Positions 26,339 through 36,204 of a stretch of 36,319 bases of DNA are shown here, piece after piece. The stretch is from Bacteroides sp. (GTDB lineage: Bacteria > Bacteroidota > Bacteroidia > Bacteroidales > Bacteroidaceae): contig JAMPDJ010000022.1 of the NCBI GenBank assembly GCA_023665805.1, forward strand, positions 1 to 36,319, written 5' to 3'. Position 1 is the first letter of the stretch, and every line of letters starts with the position of its first letter. Below the pieces are notes generated by a model that was not told the origin of the DNA, did no database searches, and saw nothing but the letters and a program-made list of their open reading frames with translations. A program made the translations under genes and the position numbers.

Positions 26339-27826
26339 CTAATTGTCTCTCTCCGTGACTATCCATTCCGTATGCCTCTTTATCTTCCATCCGAATATGG
26401 CATGGATGATGGACATAAGCGGGGAAAGCAGGCAAAAGAATGTGTAGGGCAGGTAAGTGAGCGTGGCCACTCCCAGTACTGTCGCCTGGGTCATGCCACA
26501 GGTGTTCCATGGAATGAGCACCGATACGACAGTGGCCGAGTCCTCGGTGGAGCGGGATAGCAGACGTGACTCGTAGCCCTGACGCCTGTATTCGTCCCGG
26601 AACATGTTGCCGGAGAGAATGATGGAAATATATTGGTCTCCAGTGATGAGGTTCATGGTTATGCCATTGAGCACGGTGGCTGTGACCAAACCGGGACGGT
26701 TGTGCATGATAGGACTGAAGACGGCCTCCAAAAAACTCCGTAGCATGCCGCATGCCGTCATGGCTCCACCGAATATCATGGCCGTGAGTATGAGCCAGAT
26801 GGTGTCCAGCATACCTTGCATGCCACGGGTGGCCACCAGATTGTTGAGCATCTCCACTCCTGTGTCTATGGATGTGGCGGAGGCGAATGTCGTTATGATG
26901 CCACGGAAAAGAGCTACGGCGGAGAAACTTCCGTCCGTTGCGCCGCCTATGTCCAGGAGAATGTGTCTTTGGTAGGTTACCGCCATGATTATTCCCATGA
27001 CGGAGGCGGTAAACAATACTATCAACGAGGGTACCTTCTTATATATAAGTAAAGCGGTGATGACCGGTACCGTCAGCAACCAAGGAGTGATTCGGAAAGT
27101 TCCGTACAATGCTTCGGTGTAAGTGTCAACGTGGTGGGAGGCATCCGCGCCCATCCATATGCCTGCAATGCCGAATATAAGCATGGAGATGAACAGGGTG
27201 GGCAGGGTGGTGAGCATCATGTACCGTATGTGCTGGAACAGGGGTGTGCCAGTGACAGACGAGGCCAGCACCGTGGTGTCCGAAAGTGGGGAAACTTTGT
27301 CTCCGAAATAGGCTCCGGATATGATGGCTCCGGCTGTCCATCCGTCATCGAACCCCAATGCTCGCCCTATGCCCAAAAGGGCTATGCCTATGGTGGCTAT
27401 GGTGGTCCATGAGGAACCTGTCATGATCGACACCAAGGCACTGATGATGCAGGCCGAGAGCAGGAAAATGACTGGATGAATGGTTTGCACACCGTAGCAG
27501 ATGAGCGTGGGGACTATGCCGGATACCATCCATGACGCAGAGAGCATGCCTATGAGCAGCAATATGCAGATGGACACCGAGGTTTCACGTATCTTATCGG
27601 ATATATTGGCCTCTATCGTGCTCCAGCGTACGTGGCAGCAGGACATGCCAAGGATAATGCATACGGCCGTGGATGTAAGCAATACTATTTGGGACGGGCC
27701 GCCAAGGGAGTCGCTGCCGAAGACATACAATGTGCCCGAGAGGAGGATGACAAGGGTGAGGAAAGGGATGGAGCTGAGCCATGCCGAGGGACGCACTGGT
27801 GGCTCGGAGGTGTGCTTGGGAGGCAT
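26339..27826 (-). CDS. nhaC: NhaC-family Na+/H+ antiporter
   Basis: A 495-residue polytopic membrane protein with about twelve hydrophobic segments. Family landmarks include GSSWTTIATIG, GAYFGDKVSPLSDTT and the conserved IPWNTCG segment near the C terminus. It should exchange sodium for protons to control internal pH and sodium. The N-terminal 15 residues are polar and cytoplasmic. It sits 62 nt after trmB and 70 nt before the MBOAT start, in the same direction, so all are likely one transcript from the promoter at 29564. The substrate could be another cation or amine, as in related NhaC-like exchangers. Confidence 0.9.
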   Translation of the reverse strand: MPPKHTSEPPVRPSAWLSSIPFLTLVILLSGTLYVFGSDSLGGPSQIVLLTSTAVCIILGMSCCHVRWSTIEANISDKIRETSVSICILLLIGMLSASWMVSGIVPTLICYGVQTIHPVIFLLSACIISALVSIMTGSSWTTIATIGIALLGIGRALGFDDGWTAGAIISGAYFGDKVSPLSDTTVLASSVTGTPLFQHIRYMMLTTLPTLFISMLIFGIAGIWMGADASHHVDTYTEALYGTFRITPWLLTVPVITALLIYKKVPSLIVLFTASVMGIIMAVTYQRHILLDIGGATDGSFSAVALFRGIITTFASATSIDTGVEMLNNLVATRGMQGMLDTIWLILTAMIFGGAMTACGMLRSFLEAVFSPIMHNRPGLVTATVLNGITMNLITGDQYISIILSGNMFRDEYRRQGYESRLLSRSTEDSATVVSVLIPWNTCGMTQATVLGVATLTYLPYTFFCLLSPLMSIIHAIFGWKIKRHTEWIVTERDN

Positions 27827-27881
27827 TTAAGTGTCGTAAGGAGTGAAAATGAATGTACATGTGAAACCGCAGGATGTCTGG

Positions 27882-27901
27882 TACCGGCTTATTTGCCGGT
27901 A
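27882..27901 (-). terminator. Small GC hairpin over the trmB stop codon
   Basis: TACCGGC (27882-27888) and GCCGGTA (27895-27901) pair with a 6-nt loop. The trmB stop lies within it. It has no T-run, so it would at most attenuate transcription into nhaC. Confidence 0.4.
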
Positions 27902-28644
27902 TCATTGCCGCTACGCTTGTTGCGACCGTAGCTGCGGTATTCATCCAGCGGAATGTCCACGTTCGGTTCTGCCAAGGCACCCTCACGGGGAAGACGGAAA
28001 GACAGGTACTTTATGGCTATGCCGCGTTCGCGCCACATCTGCTCGTAGTATGTCTGACGGGAGCGAGCCTCTGCTGTGGCTTCGGAGGTGTCGTCGTAGA
28101 GGCTGCGCGTGCTTACGATTGGAGACAGGTTGTTGGCACGGAGCATTTCCTCCGTGTAGGTGAAAAGGAAGTTGGAGTCGGTCTTCAGATGCACTATCCC
28201 CATGTCGCAAAGAATATGGCGGTATCGTTGCAGGAAATAGGTGGATGTCAGGCGTTTCGTGGCCTTCTTCATCTGTGGGTCGGAGAATGTTAGCCATATC
28301 TCCGATACTTCATCCGGGGAGAAGAACTTGTCAATGAACTCGATGTTGGTACGCAGAAATCCTACGTTCTTCAGCCCTTCGCGCATGGCCTCCATGGCAC
28401 CTGTCCACATTCGTGCGCCCTTGATGTCCACGCCCAGATAGTTGTTCTGCGGATACAGCCTTCCCATGCCCACAGTGTATTCTCCACGGCCGCAACCGAG
28501 TTCCAGAATGAGTGGATTGGTGTTGTGGAAGAAGTCCCGGTGCCAATCAATGGCTATCGGCTGGTCACCGGGGCGATAAGGACGCTCCACCACCAGCGGG
28601 TTTTCCGCCATGTCGGCGAATTTGGCAAGCTTACCCTTTCCCAT
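27889..28644 (-). CDS. trmB: tRNA (guanine-N7-)-methyltransferase
   Basis: A 251-residue SAM-dependent methyltransferase that makes m7G46 in tRNA variable loops. The SAM motif ELGCGRGEY starts at residue 48, with a [12 protein letters not shown] acidic strand after it. The family's FPDPWPKKRH site appears here as [12 protein letters not shown]. The C-terminal tail is basic. The start codon lies 2 nt after the upstream coiled-coil gene (28647), so translation is coupled. Confidence 0.93.
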   Translation of the reverse strand: MGKGKLAKFADMAENPLVVERPYRPGDQPIAIDWHRDFFHNTNPLILELGCGRGEYTVGMGRLYPQNNYLGVDIKGARMWTGAMEAMREGLKNVGFLRTNIEFIDKFFSPDEVSEIWLTFSDPQMKKATKRLTSTYFLQRYRHILCDMGIVHLKTDSNFLFTYTEEMLRANNLSPIVSTRSLYDDTSEATAEARSRQTYYEQMWRERGIAIKYLSFRLPREGALAEPNVDIPLDEYRSYGRNKRSGNDTGK

Positions 28645-28646
28645 GG

Positions 28647-29522
28647 TTATTTCATTTCAAAGTTTGAGGTGCCGATGTTCTGACCGTCGGCAAAAATGTC
28701 CACGCGGTAACGGCCTGCGGAGAGTGCCTCGGTGATGTCCCAGTAGACGGTTACAGCTTGCTCCTCGCCCGTATATTCTATGTCCTTGGATATGCTGAAG
28801 TCCAATTCCCGGTTTTCGTACTGGAAGGTACCGCCGCTGGTGAGTACGGTGCCTGTGGGGGTGTTGATGCGCAGATAAAGACTGCGTATGCCGGTCTGGG
28901 TGGTGACGTTGCGGGCGATATTGAAGGAAATGACAAATTTCTTGGCTTTCTTGATATTGTCTGTGGCTTTGCCTTTCTTGTTTCTTGCCTCGGCATGTAT
29001 GTTCACTGCATTCAACTGGCTGGCTATTGCCACTTTCTCTCCAAGCTCCTCTGTCTGTGTGACCAGGTTGGATATATGTGCCTGTGCCTGTTGCTGTTGT
29101 GTCCGTAACTGGGAGTTGTCGCGCTTAAGAGCCTGGTTTTCCCGGTTGAGCGAGTCAATTTGCATCACGTAGTCTTTGAGAATGGCACGCAGGGTGGCCA
29201 GTTCCTTTTTCAGTCGCATGATTTCGCGGGCATCATCGGCCTTGGTCTGTTTCAATTCTGCCAGCAGCTTCTGCACACGTTCTTGTTCCAGGGACAACTG
29301 ATTGACGAGGGAGTCGTTGTTGATCTGTGCCATCATCTCGTTGTACTGCATGGCGAACTGTTGGTACTCGTTCTCCATCTCGGCCTTGTCCATCTTCAGA
29401 ACCTCGATCATTTGCTCGTTCTCTTCCTGCTTGGCACGCATCTGTGTAACCACATAGATTGTCACGCCCAAGAGAGCCATGGCAATGATGGCTGCAGCAA
29501 TCGGAAATGTATTCTTCTTCAT
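28647..29522 (-). CDS. Membrane-anchored coiled-coil protein of unknown function
   Basis: A 291-residue protein. Residues about 7-27 are a single membrane segment or uncleaved signal anchor. About 30-165 form a long heptad-rich coiled coil ([27 protein letters not shown]). The last 110 residues look like a compact beta domain ([36 protein letters not shown]). It should sit in the periplasm held by its anchor. I know this layout from conserved Bacteroidota proteins without assigned function. It is first in the block with trmB and nhaC, directly behind a promoter box. Confidence 0.8.
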   Translation of the reverse strand: MKKNTFPIAAAIIAMALLGVTIYVVTQMRAKQEENEQMIEVLKMDKAEMENEYQQFAMQYNEMMAQINNDSLVNQLSLEQERVQKLLAELKQTKADDAREIMRLKKELATLRAILKDYVMQIDSLNRENQALKRDNSQLRTQQQQAQAHISNLVTQTEELGEKVAIASQLNAVNIHAEARNKKGKATDNIKKAKKFVISFNIARNVTTQTGIRSLYLRINTPTGTVLTSGGTFQYENRELDFSISKDIEYTGEEQAVTVYWDITEALSAGRYRVDIFADGQNIGTSNFEMK

Positions 29523-29563
29523 GTGTGGATGTAAATTGGTTTAAGTATCTGTGTAATTGCTTG

Positions 29564-29571
29564 CAAAGGTA
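29564..29571 (-). promoter_or_regulatory. -7 box for the coiled-coil protein/trmB/nhaC/MBOAT operon
   Basis: The minus strand reads TACCTTTG at 29571-29564, a perfect TAnnTTTG, 42 nt before the start codon at 29522. No clear TTTG lies at the expected -33 distance, so strength is uncertain. It is back to back with the GH31 promoter. Confidence 0.55.
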
Positions 29572-29622
29572 CAAATTATTCCTTAAATTAGGCGGATGCG
29601 GACTAAATTCTTGTCCATGCGG

Positions 29623-29653
29623 ATTGGGTCTTAGATAAAAATCATTATCTTTG
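29623..29653 (+). promoter_or_regulatory. Promoter of the GH31 gene
   Basis: ATTG at 29623-29626 stands 19 bp before TATCTTTG at 29646-29653, matching the Bacteroidota pattern except for the first base. The start codon is at 29685, so the leader is about 25 nt. Confidence 0.75.
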
Positions 29654-29684
29654 TACACGGAAGGTTAACACTTATCAATAATAT

Positions 29685-32600
29685 ATGCGTAAAGTCATCC
29701 TGTTGGCGACAGTGCTCGCGAGTACTGCCGGAGTTTGGGCAGACGGTATACGTATGCTCAACAGAACCACCGCCGAGGTTACACTTGATGGTGGCCAGTG
29801 TATGTACGTGGATTTCTATGGACCTCACACTTTCCGTGTGTTCCAGGATCCCAACGGCGGTGTCATCCGTGATCCGCAGGCATCCCCCGAGGCACAGATT
29901 CTGGTGAACAATCCTCGTAGAGAGGTGGGCGAACTGGTGTTGGACGAAAAGGCCGGTACTCTCACTACCAGGGAAATTGTGGTGAAGGTGAACATGAAGA
30001 CCGGCCAGATCCAGGCCTTGAAGAACGGTCGTGTCGTTGTGGACCAGGTGCTTCCAACCGACTTTGGAAAGAAACGTACCACGGTCAAGTTTGCCCAGAA
30101 CGGTGATGACTACTTTTATGGTGGCGGTGTCCAGAACGGACGTTTCTCCCACAAGGGCAAGTTCATTGCCATAGTCAATACCAACAACTGGGTGGATGGC
30201 GGCGTCTGCAGTCCCACGCCGTATTACTGGAGTACTGGCGGATATGGCGTGATGTGGCATACGTTCAAGCCTGGTGGCTATGACTTTGGAGCAGCGGAAA
30301 AGGATAACACGGTGTTGTATCACGATACTGATTATCTTGACCTCTTCGTGATGGTGAACGATGGTGCCGTGCCTTTGCTCAATGACTTCTACCAGTTGAC
30401 CGGTAATCCCGTGCTGTTGCCGAAGTTCGGCTTTTATCAGGGACATCTGAATGCCTATAACCGCGACTACTGGACGGAGGATACCAAGCGTGACAATATC
30501 GTGCAGATGGCTTATGAGGATGGCAAGTATTACAAGGAGAGCCAAAAGGACAATGGCGGATTGCAGGAAACACTGAATGGCGAGAAGAACAATTATCAGT
30601 TCTCTGCCCGTGCCGCCATCGATCGTTATTTGGACAATGACTTCCCCTTGGGCTGGTTCCTTCCAAATGACGGTTATGGAGCTGGTTACGGACAGACCGG
30701 CTCTTTGGACGGCAACATCCAGAACTTGAAAGAGTTCGGAGACTATGCTCGTAGTCGTGGCGTGGAGATAGGACTGTGGACCCAGAGCGACCTTCATCCG
30801 AAAGAGGGCATAGAACCGTTGCTTCAGCGTGATATTGTCAAGGAGGTAGGCGTGGCCGGAGTGCGTGTCCTCAAGACCGATGTCGCATGGGTCGGTGCCG
30901 GCTATTCCTTCGGTCTGAACGGTGTGGCCGACGTTGGGCAAATCATGCCTTATTATGGCAATGACGCGCGTCCATTCATCATATCTTTGGACGGATGGGC
31001 TGGTACACAGCGTTATGCTGGTATCTGGTCCGGTGATCAGACGGGTGGCGAATGGGAGTATATCCGTTTCCATATTCCGACATACATAGGCGCAGGTCTG
31101 GCAGGTCAGCCCAATATCACCAGTGATACAGACGGTATTTTCGGTGGCCAGAACTTGGCTGTGAACGTTCGCGACTTCCAATGGAAGACATATACCCCCA
31201 TGCAGTTGAACATGGACGGTTGGGGTTCCAATCCCAAGTATCCCCAGGCCTTGGGAGACAAGGCCGCCAAGTTGAACCGTTATTATCTGAAGTTGAAATC
31301 AAGGATTTTGCCATATCAGTATTCCATTGCCCGTGAGGCTGTGGACGGCAAGCCTATGATTCGTGCCATGTTCCTGGAGGAGGAGAATGCCTATACGCTG
31401 GGCAAGCGTACAGAGTATCAGTATATGTTCGGGCCTAACATCCTGGTGGCACCTATATATAAGGAGACGCGCGCGGACAAGGATGGCAATGATGTTCGCG
31501 ACGGTATCTACTTGCCCAAGGGCGAATGGGTGGATTACTTTACCGGGGACGTGTATGCCGGCGGCCGTATCATCAACAACTATGCCGCCCCGTTGTGGAA
31601 GTTGCCCGTGCTCATCAAGCGCGGTGCCATCATTCCGGTGCACAAGGCTACGCACAATCCCTCGGAGATGGATCCGAAGATGCGTGCGTATGAGATTTAT
31701 CCTATGGGGGAAACTTCATTCACGGAATATGACGATGATGCCAAGACGCAGGCTTACCTGCGTGGCGAGAGCACTACGACAAAGGTGTTGAGCAATTTGG
31801 ACGAAAAAGGCAATCTTACAATTACCGTTGAGCCTACCAAGGGTGGCTTTGAGGGCTTCGAGACGCAGAAGTTTACTCATTTGACAGTATTCTGCAGCCA
31901 GGAACCTGCCAAGGTGTCTGCCAAAGTTGGAGGCAAGAAGGTCAAGCTGACGGAGGTTGGCACATATGCTGCCTGGAAGTCGACTCCCAACAGTTATTAT
32001 TATGGTAGGAATGATGAGGATGAGTTCATGAAGGCTTCCGCACTGATGGTCAACGTGGAAGAGACTGATGTCGTGTCCAATGCCGTGCAGGTGACCGCTT
32101 CGAAGGTTGTGGTGGACAATGCCAACAAGCTGCTTGCCAATACCGGAGTCCTCTCTGCTCCAAAGGCTCAGATGGACGGGAATGAGGCCTATACCCTCAC
32201 TCCGGTATGGTCTGCACAAGATAATGCCGATTACTATGAATTGGAATTCGAGGGACAGACATACAGTACCATCGCTGCTACTGAATACACTATAGACGGT
32301 TTGAGTGCCGACACCGAATATGAGGTCAAGGTTCGTGCCGTGAACAAGGATGGCGTTGGTGATTGGACCACCTTGACGGCTACCACTGCTGCCGATCCTT
32401 TGCGCTTCGCTGTACGGGGTATCGAGGCCGAGACCTCTTGCGCCAACCAGGGTGGCCAGGGTATCCATAAGATGTTTGACTTTGACGAGACAAGCATTTG
32501 GCACACGGCATGGAGCCAGACTGCCGTGCCGTTCGATATTATCATCGACCTCCGCACTGTCAACTATCTGGACAAAATGCAGTATCTGCCTCGTCCCGAT

Positions 32601-33416
32601 TCCGGCAACGGAACCATCCTGAAGGCTACTTGTGAGGTGAGCATGGATCGCGTGCATTGGAGCAAGCCTGTATCTCTCAACTGGGAACGCAACGGAAACA
32701 TGAAGGAGGTTGTATTCGAGGGCAATCCTCAGGCACGCTATATCCGTATCAAGGTCAGCGAGGCCGTTGGAAATTATGGTTCAGGTCATGAGTTCTACAT
32801 CTTCCGTCAGCAGGGTTCCGATTTCTATATCCCGGGCGACATAAATTTAGATGGCAAGTTGGACGAGAACGACCTCACTTCCTACATGAACTATACTGGT
32901 TTGCGCAAGGGTGATGGCGACTTTGACTATGTCAGCAAGGGCGACCTGAATGGTAATGGCTTGATTGAGGCATATGACATTATGGCCGTGGCCGTGGTAT
33001 TGGAGGACGGTGTCGGCGGAAACAAGGTGGCTCCTGTCGATGGCACCGTAATCGTCAAGGCCGATAAGGCACAGTACAATGTTGGTGACGTTGCAAGCAT
33101 TACTGTCAGTGGCAAGGGTCTGAAGAGTGTCAACGGTATCAGTTTGGCCTTGCCCTACAGCGCACAGGATTGGGAGTACGTCGGTGTTGAGGCTCCTGCC
33201 TTGGGTCAAATGTACAATATGACATACGACCGCCTGCACACCAATGGTGACAAGGTCCTTTATCCAACCTTCGTGAACTTGGGCGATAAGCCCTGTGTCG
33301 AAGGCGAGACTGCACTGATGGTGCTGAAGATGAAAGCTAAGAAGAAGCAGAAGTTCACGCTGGAACACACGAATGGCATGCTTGTGGACAAGTATCAGAA
33401 TGTAGTTGAATTCTAA
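29685..33416 (+). CDS. Secreted multidomain GH31 glycosidase
   Basis: A 1243-residue protein with a signal peptide (1-19, ends VWA). The modules in order are: a GH31 N-terminal beta domain; the GH31 barrel with nucleophile D399 in LKTDVAW and acid/base D451 in IWSGDQTGG; C-terminal beta domains to about 800; a fibronectin type III domain at about 822-902; an F5/8 type C carbohydrate-binding domain at about 903-1040; a dockerin-like pair of calcium loops (DINLDGKLDEND, DLNGNGLIEAYD) at about 1049-1106; and a cohesin-like beta domain at 1112-1243. It hydrolyses an alpha-linked sugar. The FN3/F5-8/dockerin layout resembles GH31 enzymes reported to act on alpha-GalNAc of mucin glycans, but the substrate is inference. 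No sorting tail is seen. It stands alone with its own promoter and terminator, not in a susCD cluster. Confidence 0.9.
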   Translation: MRKVILLATVLASTAGVWADGIRMLNRTTAEVTLDGGQCMYVDFYGPHTFRVFQDPNGGVIRDPQASPEAQILVNNPRREVGELVLDEKAGTLTTREIVVKVNMKTGQIQALKNGRVVVDQVLPTDFGKKRTTVKFAQNGDDYFYGGGVQNGRFSHKGKFIAIVNTNNWVDGGVCSPTPYYWSTGGYGVMWHTFKPGGYDFGAAEKDNTVLYHDTDYLDLFVMVNDGAVPLLNDFYQLTGNPVLLPKFGFYQGHLNAYNRDYWTEDTKRDNIVQMAYEDGKYYKESQKDNGGLQETLNGEKNNYQFSARAAIDRYLDNDFPLGWFLPNDGYGAGYGQTGSLDGNIQNLKEFGDYARSRGVEIGLWTQSDLHPKEGIEPLLQRDIVKEVGVAGVRVLKTDVAWVGAGYSFGLNGVADVGQIMPYYGNDARPFIISLDGWAGTQRYAGIWSGDQTGGEWEYIRFHIPTYIGAGLAGQPNITSDTDGIFGGQNLAVNVRDFQWKTYTPMQLNMDGWGSNPKYPQALGDKAAKLNRYYLKLKSRILPYQYSIAREAVDGKPMIRAMFLEEENAYTLGKRTEYQYMFGPNILVAPIYKETRADKDGNDVRDGIYLPKGEWVDYFTGDVYAGGRIINNYAAPLWKLPVLIKRGAIIPVHKATHNPSEMDPKMRAYEIYPMGETSFTEYDDDAKTQAYLRGESTTTKVLSNLDEKGNLTITVEPTKGGFEGFETQKFTHLTVFCSQEPAKVSAKVGGKKVKLTEVGTYAAWKSTPNSYYYGRNDEDEFMKASALMVNVEETDVVSNAVQVTASKVVVDNANKLLANTGVLSAPKAQMDGNEAYTLTPVWSAQDNADYYELEFEGQTYSTIAATEYTIDGLSADTEYEVKVRAVNKDGVGDWTTLTATTAADPLRFAVRGIEAETSCANQGGQGIHKMFDFDETSIWHTAWSQTAVPFDIIIDLRTVNYLDKMQYLPRPDSGNGTILKATCEVSMDRVHWSKPVSLNWERNGNMKEVVFEGNPQARYIRIKVSEAVGNYGSGHEFYIFRQQGSDFYIPGDINLDGKLDENDLTSYMNYTGLRKGDGDFDYVSKGDLNGNGLIEAYDIMAVAVVLEDGVGGNKVAPVDGTVIVKADKAQYNVGDVASITVSGKGLKSVNGISLALPYSAQDWEYVGVEAPALGQMYNMTYDRLHTNGDKVLYPTFVNLGDKPCVEGETALMVLKMKAKKKQKFTLEHTNGMLVDKYQNVVEF

Positions 33417-33528
33417 TCGCTTGATGTAGAGTATGTAATAATAAGGTTATTGGTGCTTTTGGAAAACTTTTTCTTTAATAGTTAACCAAGAAGTATTGAT
33501 AATAAGTATCTTGCAAGAAGAATTGGAG

Positions 33529-33580
33529 AACTTTCCTGTTATGTTACGACGAAAAGTTGTGCAAAACAGGAAAGTTTTTC
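33529..33580 (+). terminator. Rho-independent terminator after the GH31 gene
   Basis: aactttcctgtt (33529-33540) and aacaggaaagtt (33565-33576) are a perfect 12-bp inverted repeat. The loop holds a further short stem. Together with the last stem bases it gives a run of five T. It lies 112 nt past the GH31 stop. Confidence 0.85.
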
Positions 33581-33589
33581 TGTGTATTT

Positions 33590-33621
33590 CTTGCTGGTTG
33601 TTGTCTAATGTCGTATCTTTG
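33590..33621 (+). promoter_or_regulatory. Promoter of nrdD
   Basis: TATCTTTG at 33614-33621 is a perfect -7 box. TTG at 33591-33593 lies 20 bp upstream. It follows the terminator closely and is about 300 bp from the nrdD start. Confidence 0.65.
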
Positions 33622-33924
33622 CAACGTTTTCCACAGAGGGCGGAATCAAGGATGACCGCACGGGCGGCGCAGAGGTGCCTGTGGTAGGAACAATGGTTGT
33701 CCTGACTTTGAGAGCGCAGGCATACGAAACATAATAAGGAACTGCGGAATACGCATCTCTGGAGTCATATGCATATACATTTGCAAGAGTAACAGCACGT
33801 ACGCGTAACGGTTGCATGTATTATATAATAAGGTATAGCATGCGCCTGTTGCAAGACTTCAGGCCCGGCTCTTATCGGCAACGCGGACCGTGACGACACA
33901 GATTATAAACATACCAATACATAT

Positions 33925-36132
33925 ATGATACAGACAGTACTAAAGCGTGATGGCCGTATAGTAGGCTTCAACGAACAGAAGATAGGGGCAGCCATCCGCA
34001 AGGCGATGCTTACAACGGAGGTTGGCGAAGATAACGAGCTTATAGCCAAAATCATTGACCGGGTGAGCATGCGTGGCAAGTCGCAAATGACGGTGGAGGA
34101 GCTGCAGGACATGGTGGAAGAGGAACTGATGAAATCCAGTCGTCTGGATGTGGCCAAGGTGTATATCAAGTACCGAAGTGCCCGTACCATAGCCCGCAAG
34201 GCCAAGACCAGGGACATCTTCCTGGAGATTATCAACATCAAGAACAATGATGTTACACGCGAGAATGCCAACATGAATGCCGACACTCCGGCAGGCATGA
34301 TGATGAAGTTCGCCAGCGAGACCACCAAGCCGTTCGTGGACGATTATCTGCTGAGCGAGGATGTCAAGGATGCAGTGCGCAACAACTACCTGCACATTCA
34401 TGACAAGGATTATTATCCCACCAAGTCTCTAACCTGCGTACAGCATCCCTTGGACAAGATTTTGAAGTACGGTTTCCAGGCCGGTCATGGTGAAAGCCGT
34501 CCTGCCAAGCGCATAGAGACAGCTTCCATTCTGGGCTGCATCAGTATGGAAACCGTGCAGAACGAGATGCATGGCGGTCAGGCCATACCTGCTTTTGACT
34601 TCTATCTTGCCCCATATGTGCGCAAGAGTTTCATAGAGGAGGTCAAGGTGCTGGAGGAACTTAACGCCGAGGATTACAGCGAGTTGTATAATTCTCAGGT
34701 TGACGATTTCATAGAAATGCCACTCAATGGCCTTGTGGGGCGTGACCGCATACGTCAGCATGCCATCAACAAGACCGTGGAGCGCGTGCATCAGGCCATG
34801 GAGGCGTTCATCCACAATATGAACACCATTCATTCCCGTGGTGGCAACCAGGTGGTATTCTCATCAATCAATTATGGTACCGATACCAGTGCCGAGGGGC
34901 GTTGCATTATCCGCGAGTTGCTGAAAAGCACATACGAGGGTGTGGGCAATGGCGAGACGGCAATCTTCCCTATACAGATATGGAAGAAGAAGCGTGGTGT
35001 CAGCTATCTGCCTACCGACCGCAACTATGATCTTTACAAGTATGCTTGTCAAGTGACCGCACGTCGCTTCTTCCCCAACTTCATAAATCTCGATGCCCCG
35101 TTCAACTATAATGAAAAGTGGGATGCCAACGATCCGGAGCGTTATCGCTGGGAGTGTGCCACTATGGGATGCCGCACCCGTGTCTTTGAGAATCGTTTTG
35201 GCCCCAAGACAAGCATCGGCCGTGGCAATCTCTCTTTCTCCACCATCAATATCGTGCGCCTTGCAATAGAGTGCATGGACATCAAGGATTATGAGGACCG
35301 CATAGCGGCTTTCTTTGCCAAGTTGGATAACATTCTGGAAATAACCGCGCAGCAGCTTCATGACCGTATGGAGTTCCAGAAGACGGCCTATGCCAAGCAG
35401 TTCCCGCTTCTCATGCGTGGTCTTTGGATTGGTAGTGAGAATCTTAAGCCTAATGATACCATTGCCCCTGTCATCAACCAAGGTACGTTGGGTATAGGCT
35501 TCATCGGATTGGCAGAGTGTCTCATAGCTCTTACAGGCAAGCATCATGGCGAGAGCGAGGAAAGTCAGGCATTGGGTTTGAAGATAGTCACATATATGCG
35601 TGACCGTGTCATGGAGTTCTGCGACCGCTATCAGCACAACTACAGTGTATTGGCAACTCCTGCAGAGGGATTGTCCGGACGCTTCACAAAGTTCGACAAG
35701 AAGAAGTTCGGTATCATTCCTGGAATCACTGACAAGGACTATTACACCAACTCCAACCACGTCCCTGTCTACTACAGGTGTTCCGCATTGCATAAGGCGC
35801 AGATAGAGGCTCCTTATCATGCCCTCACCACCGGCGGACACATCTTCTATGTGGAGATAGACGGTGATGCTACCCACAATCCCGAGGCCGTGATGAATAT
35901 CGTGGACATGATGGACAGGTTGAACATCGGTTATGGTTCTGTCAATCATACACGCAACCGTTGCATGGACTGTGGTTATGAGAATGCCGAGAAAGTCATG
36001 GAACAGTGTCCGAATTGTGGTAGTACACATATAGACCGCCTACAACGTATCACGGGTTATCTGGTTGGTACTACCGACAGATGGAACAAGGCCAAGCTGG
36101 CGGAACTTAACGACCGTGTTATCCATAAGTAA
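33925..36132 (+). CDS. nrdD: Anaerobic ribonucleoside-triphosphate reductase
   Basis: A 735-residue glycyl-radical enzyme making dNTPs from NTPs without oxygen. Residues about 1-95 are an ATP-cone (VLKRDGRIVGFNEQKI), the allosteric dATP/ATP site. The barrel follows. The C terminus carries the zinc site C680, C683, C695, C698 and the radical glycine G711 in RITGYLVG. It needs the activase NrdG, whose gene is not within the 187 nt left in the window. An obligate or facultative anaerobic life is implied. Confidence 0.95.
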   Translation: MIQTVLKRDGRIVGFNEQKIGAAIRKAMLTTEVGEDNELIAKIIDRVSMRGKSQMTVEELQDMVEEELMKSSRLDVAKVYIKYRSARTIARKAKTRDIFLEIINIKNNDVTRENANMNADTPAGMMMKFASETTKPFVDDYLLSEDVKDAVRNNYLHIHDKDYYPTKSLTCVQHPLDKILKYGFQAGHGESRPAKRIETASILGCISMETVQNEMHGGQAIPAFDFYLAPYVRKSFIEEVKVLEELNAEDYSELYNSQVDDFIEMPLNGLVGRDRIRQHAINKTVERVHQAMEAFIHNMNTIHSRGGNQVVFSSINYGTDTSAEGRCIIRELLKSTYEGVGNGETAIFPIQIWKKKRGVSYLPTDRNYDLYKYACQVTARRFFPNFINLDAPFNYNEKWDANDPERYRWECATMGCRTRVFENRFGPKTSIGRGNLSFSTINIVRLAIECMDIKDYEDRIAAFFAKLDNILEITAQQLHDRMEFQKTAYAKQFPLLMRGLWIGSENLKPNDTIAPVINQGTLGIGFIGLAECLIALTGKHHGESEESQALGLKIVTYMRDRVMEFCDRYQHNYSVLATPAEGLSGRFTKFDKKKFGIIPGITDKDYYTNSNHVPVYYRCSALHKAQIEAPYHALTTGGHIFYVEIDGDATHNPEAVMNIVDMMDRLNIGYGSVNHTRNRCMDCGYENAEKVMEQCPNCGSTHIDRLQRITGYLVGTTDRWNKAKLAELNDRVIHK

Positions 36133-36158
36133 ACCGAGAATATAACGAAGCATCAATA

Positions 36159-36204
36159 GACGACCGGCATTACGTGGCCACGCATGCTACGGATGTCGGT
36201 CGTC
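36159..36204 (+). terminator. 12-bp-stem hairpin after nrdD
   Basis: gacgaccggcat (36159-36170) pairs with atgtcggtcgtc (36193-36204) with one G-U; the loop contains the palindrome cgtggccacg. No T-run follows, so it may be a stem between nrdD and a downstream gene. A second A/T stem with T5 (aaaact-ccgtt-agtttt) lies at 36239-36256. Confidence 0.55.

Larger units (their letters stand above)
33417..33924. other. 508-bp gap with terminator, promoter and long nrdD leader
   Basis: 33417-33528 shows nothing. The terminator and promoter that follow are listed separately. From about 33628 to 33924 runs a leader of about 300 nt before nrdD, with several possible stems (CCACAG near 33632 against CTGTGG near 33680; aggaacaa near 33687 against ttgtcct). 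I cannot match it to a known riboswitch, and it lacks the conserved cobalamin-riboswitch box. A 63-codon frame at 33496-33687 runs through the terminator and is not credible. Confidence 0.55.

Noticed and set aside
29631..31181. 516-codon antisense frame over the GH31 gene
   Set aside because: The GH31 catalytic motifs define the coding strand; the antisense frame also covers the GH31 promoter.
33496..33687. 63-codon frame between the GH31 gene and nrdD
   Set aside because: It passes through the terminator hairpin and the promoter box; composition is not coding-like.
34864..36030. 388-codon antisense frame over nrdD
   Set aside because: Shadow frame; nrdD zinc and radical-glycine motifs lie on the + strand.
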